Below, in pieces: positions 61,127-64,000 of a stretch of DNA of 64,000 nucleotides (its first letter is position 1; every line of letters starts with the position of its first letter). The notes under the pieces were generated by a model, which was given only the letters and a program-made list of their open reading frames with translations, did not search any database and was not told the origin of the DNA. Origin of the DNA: Neospora caninum Liverpool. Its lineage: Eukaryota > Apicomplexa > Conoidasida > Eucoccidiorida > Sarcocystidae. The DNA lies in NCBI RefSeq assembly GCF_000208865.1, contig NC_018386.1, positions 744,001-808,000 of the forward strand, written 5' to 3'. Both the position numbers and the translations under genes were made by a program.

Positions 61127-62617
61127 ATGACGACGCCCAGCACATCAGCGTCGTCGCCTACGCCGGCGGCGGGTGCCTCGAGCAGCCAGTCGGACTCCCC
61201 GTCAGAAAAACCGGCCTCTTCATCCCCAAATTCCGCCAACACGCCATCCACTTCTTCTTCCTCCACTTCAAGCGTGACTCCGGCTCCGAGTCTTTCGGCG
61301 ACATCGACGATCGCGAGGAAGCGCCTGGCTCAAGAACGCGCAGCCTGGCGACGGGACCATCCGCCCGGGTTCTCAGCAAAATACGCGCCGATGGCAGATG
61401 GACAAGGCGGCCAAGATATCATGAAATGGCAGTGCAAAATCCCAGGAAAGAAGGTGAGAAGGAGAGCGAACTAAACACGAGAAGAACCATTTTCGTGCCT
61501 GTGTCTCTCCGTACAACCACAAGGTATCTGGATGTGTGCACAGGGCCGTCCATACCTGTTCGTCCCCATGAATGTGCACCCGTGAATAGAAATACATATG
61601 CAGTTGTGCACACTGTACCATACGGCGTATACACACCGTGTGCGAGGCAAGTAAGTCTGTAGGTGAGTTCACAGCGTGTTGAGGACTCTGCTACATTCAC
61701 GTAGGCACCCGATATGTCAGACAGCGAGTAAGAGAGGCGGACGTTTTCACAGAGGCGTGGATCCCCGTCTCTCGTCTGGTTTCGAAGAAAATACACTGTT
61801 TTTTTCTCTTCTCGGTCTTCAGTGTGATGTGAAGCAGCCATTGTACCCTGTATGGACATGGCAACGTGGAAGTCGGCCGTTTTGGCTGATGCACCGATTC
61901 CATTCCCTCGTTCTCGCCCCCGTTCATCTTCCTGTTGCGTCCTCTCGTCGCTGCGTCTCGACTTTCTGCGCGTCTCCATGACAGTTCATGTCTGTGTGCC
62001 GTGTCGCTTCCAGGGGAGCATCTGGGAAGGGGGAGAGTACCGACTGACCATGGACTTCAGCGAGGAGTATCCGAGCAAACCGCCAAAGTGCAAGTTCAGT
62101 CCCGTGCTCTTCCACCCGAACGTGTATCCATCGGGCACTGTTTGTCTTTCTATTCTAAGTGAAGATGAAGACTGGAAGCCGTCCATCACAATCAAGCAAA
62201 TTTTGCTTGGAATTCAGGTAGGCAACGCCAGACACTGGAGACAGCAGTCGCGACGCACTTTGTCCTCTGGCCGTTGAAGCGAGCGAATCAGGTAGAAGTG
62301 CGACTCGCCCAGGTGCCGTTTCAAGAGTGTTGTATCAGGAAGGTAGGGGACGAGTTTTTTCTGCTTGGCGAGTACCCCTCCAAGCTGAGCTTTTCGGGTC
62401 TTGTGTTGTACGTCTACCTTCTGCTTTGGCCCCACCGTTTCATGGCGGCGCACACGTTTCCTATCTCCCGGTCCTGTTTTTTGCGTAGGATCTCCTGGAC
62501 AACCCAAATCCGAATTCCCCCGCGCAGGCAGAGCCGTACATGCTTTTCTGCCAGAATCGAGAGGAATACATCCGGCGTGTCAAGCAGCAGGCCCTCAGCA
62601 TGCGTCCCAGAGACTAA
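61127..62617 (+). CDS. UBC9: SUMO-conjugating enzyme E2 (UBC9), 3 exons, 219 aa
   Basis: Sole-type SUMO E2: accepts SUMO from the E1 on its catalytic cysteine and transfers it to lysines in PsiKxE sites, mainly in the nucleus. Exons: 61127-61453, 62014-62217, 62489-62617, all phase 0, closing at 220 codons with TAA at 62615. The core is co-linear with human UBC9: [43 protein letters not shown], then GTVCLSIL with active-site Cys153, [19 protein letters not shown], and [19 protein letters not shown]. The HPN motif is intact. About 60 extra N-terminal residues rich in Ser, Thr, Pro and Ala precede the SUMO-binding helix that begins near [11 protein letters not shown]; human UBC9 starts right at that helix. 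No introns interrupt the active-site region. Confidence 0.97.
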
Positions 62618-64000
62618 AGAAAAGTCTGAACGAGTGGAACAGAGGAAACCCGCACATCAGTCGGGAGCCGTACACTCGGCTGTCGAACAGCGGGGTCCGG
62701 TGGACGCTTAAGTGTAACATTCGAGGGGGATAACGACGGGAAGAGCGTTAGAGAAGGGAGCAAAAGACAAGCACTTGTGGCGGACAGAGAGATAGGAGGA
62801 GAAAGGAAGTGTCAGCCAGTAGCAGAAAGCCAGCCACCTTCGGCAAGGAGGGGCTTCATGTCCTGGAGAAAGGTGGGAAGACGGGGTGAAGGTAGAAGCT
62901 GACAGAGAAAGAGGAGGGCCCGACGAGAAGCAAACAACACAAGAGAGAGGGCAAGGCTGTGAACAGAAGGTGAAAAAATCTTCGGGTTGCGCGGGGTTTC
63001 GGCCAACCGTGGACAACTCATGATAACGCGCGACGTGCGTTTCGTGGGCGATTTGCGTATCTGGCCAGTCTGCCCATGCGCCTTGATTCTCCAGCGAGCG
63101 GTTGCGCAAAAACACACGCACATCATGTGTAGAGATACGCGCATTCGCATTTATATATGGCCTACATTCACTTGAATATATTTCTCTGCGCTCGGTGTAT
63201 TGTTAGTGTGTACCTGCTTGCTGATCTATGCAGCTGCTTACTGATGTGCGCTCGCATCTGTCCTTTCTTTTCCCCTCCACGGAAGTCGGTGTCGACGACT
63301 TCCGCGCGCTGCAGATGCTTCTGGATACTTGTCTCCCTTTATTTGCCAGTTGTTTTGCATGATACATCACGATTGTCGTTCAGAGACTGACAAACAGCTG
63401 CCTCCTAGTATCTCGCCAAGAAGAGTGAGACACTGGATGCAAGCGCACGCTGGTGTACAACGCTGCGAGATAGTGGTTGCGCTAGATACAGGTTTCTGAC
63501 ACAAGCAGCGAACCGCGGCTAGATGCTTTTTGGAAAAACAGATGATAGGATCATACGCGTGCCCAATTATGTCCAGAGGAAAAGCATCTTTTCTGCGAAA
63601 AATCGGCACCTTCCGAAATCTGTGGAACGGCGTGCAATGTTCTTGACGTTGCTGTGATATCCGTCGCTCTTCTCGTTTTTTCTACCGTTGCTGCGTTCGG
63701 GCTGTCTCTGCTTCTCTTTCTGAGTTATTCTCCCCTCTCTCTCGCTCGTGCCTCTCCCCTGGACCGGCCACGCACTCTGGCGGCTCTGTGCACGCAAACC
63801 ACTTCTGTTCCGCGTTGCCTTGTGCCCATGTACGCCGACTCCACCTTTGGAAACAATTGACCGGGGGCTCGCGAGAAACTCACGCCTCTGCGTCCTAATT
63901 CTACTGGTCGTGAAGAAGGCTCACCATGTCGCTTCTTTCTCGCCTTTCCTCTTGCCCACATGCAAGTGCTTCCCTGTCTCTGCTGTGCACTTCACATCTC
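62618..64000. other. Region downstream of UBC9, no gene seen
   Basis: It should include the UBC9 3' UTR. The hydrophobic plus-strand frame at about 63654-63860 and CT-rich sequence from about 63660 to 63950 resemble leader sequence ahead of a gene beyond the window. Nothing is supportable. Confidence 0.45.

Overview
The window looks like nuclear chromosomal DNA from a tissue-cyst coccidian (Toxoplasma, Hammondia or Neospora type). Evidence: GC-rich coding sequence rich in GAG/GACG-type words, many long phase-consistent GT-AG introns, Ser/Pro/Arg-rich extensions on otherwise conserved eukaryotic proteins, abundant (TA)n, (CA)n and TGCATGCA words, and short mitochondrial-rRNA-like insertions. 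I could not fix the species from sequence alone. All protein-coding genes recognised here are split, so each call was made by chaining exons whose splice phases agree.

Layout. 0.8-8.5 kb (minus): a complete 11-exon replicative DNA ligase I with a PCNA-binding box. 8.5-11.0 kb: divergent promoter/leader tract. 11.0-17.3 kb (plus): complete 11-exon V-ATPase subunit H. 18.0-24.5 kb (minus): a mitochondrial EndoG-type DNA/RNA non-specific endonuclease with an altered active-site motif and a large insertion; its last two exons are tentative. 27.7-29.4 kb (minus): a PRL-type prenylated protein tyrosine phosphatase ending in a CAAX box. 29.4-36.9 kb: no gene I can support. 36.9-44.7 kb (minus): two tandem paralogous genes for secreted cysteine-rich proteins of unknown function, each made of two copies of a three-part cysteine module. 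47.5-48.1 kb (plus): a possible small two-exon gene. 49.3-52.3 kb (plus): an RWDD1/Gir2-like DRG-binding protein. 53.5-58.1 kb (minus): a four-exon secreted protein with oocyst-wall-protein-like CPxG cysteine motifs. 58.8-59.4 kb (plus): a possible small gene. 61.1-62.6 kb (plus): UBC9, the SUMO E2.

Reading the layout together: conserved genes for genome maintenance (LIG1, EndoG), organelle acidification (V-ATPase H), signalling (PRL) and SUMOylation (UBC9) surround a stretch of about 30 kb dominated by lineage-specific secreted cysteine-rich proteins. That stretch has far fewer microsatellites than the first 28 kb. The most novel content is the tandem cysteine-module pair at 36.9-44.7 kb: exon lengths 82, 572 and 79 nt and all intron phases are identical between the two genes, and the exon pattern inside each gene shows an older internal duplication. 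Their cysteine-rich, apparently soluble secreted design and their closeness to an oocyst-wall-like gene suggest, but do not prove, a role in a coccidian wall or secretory compartment.
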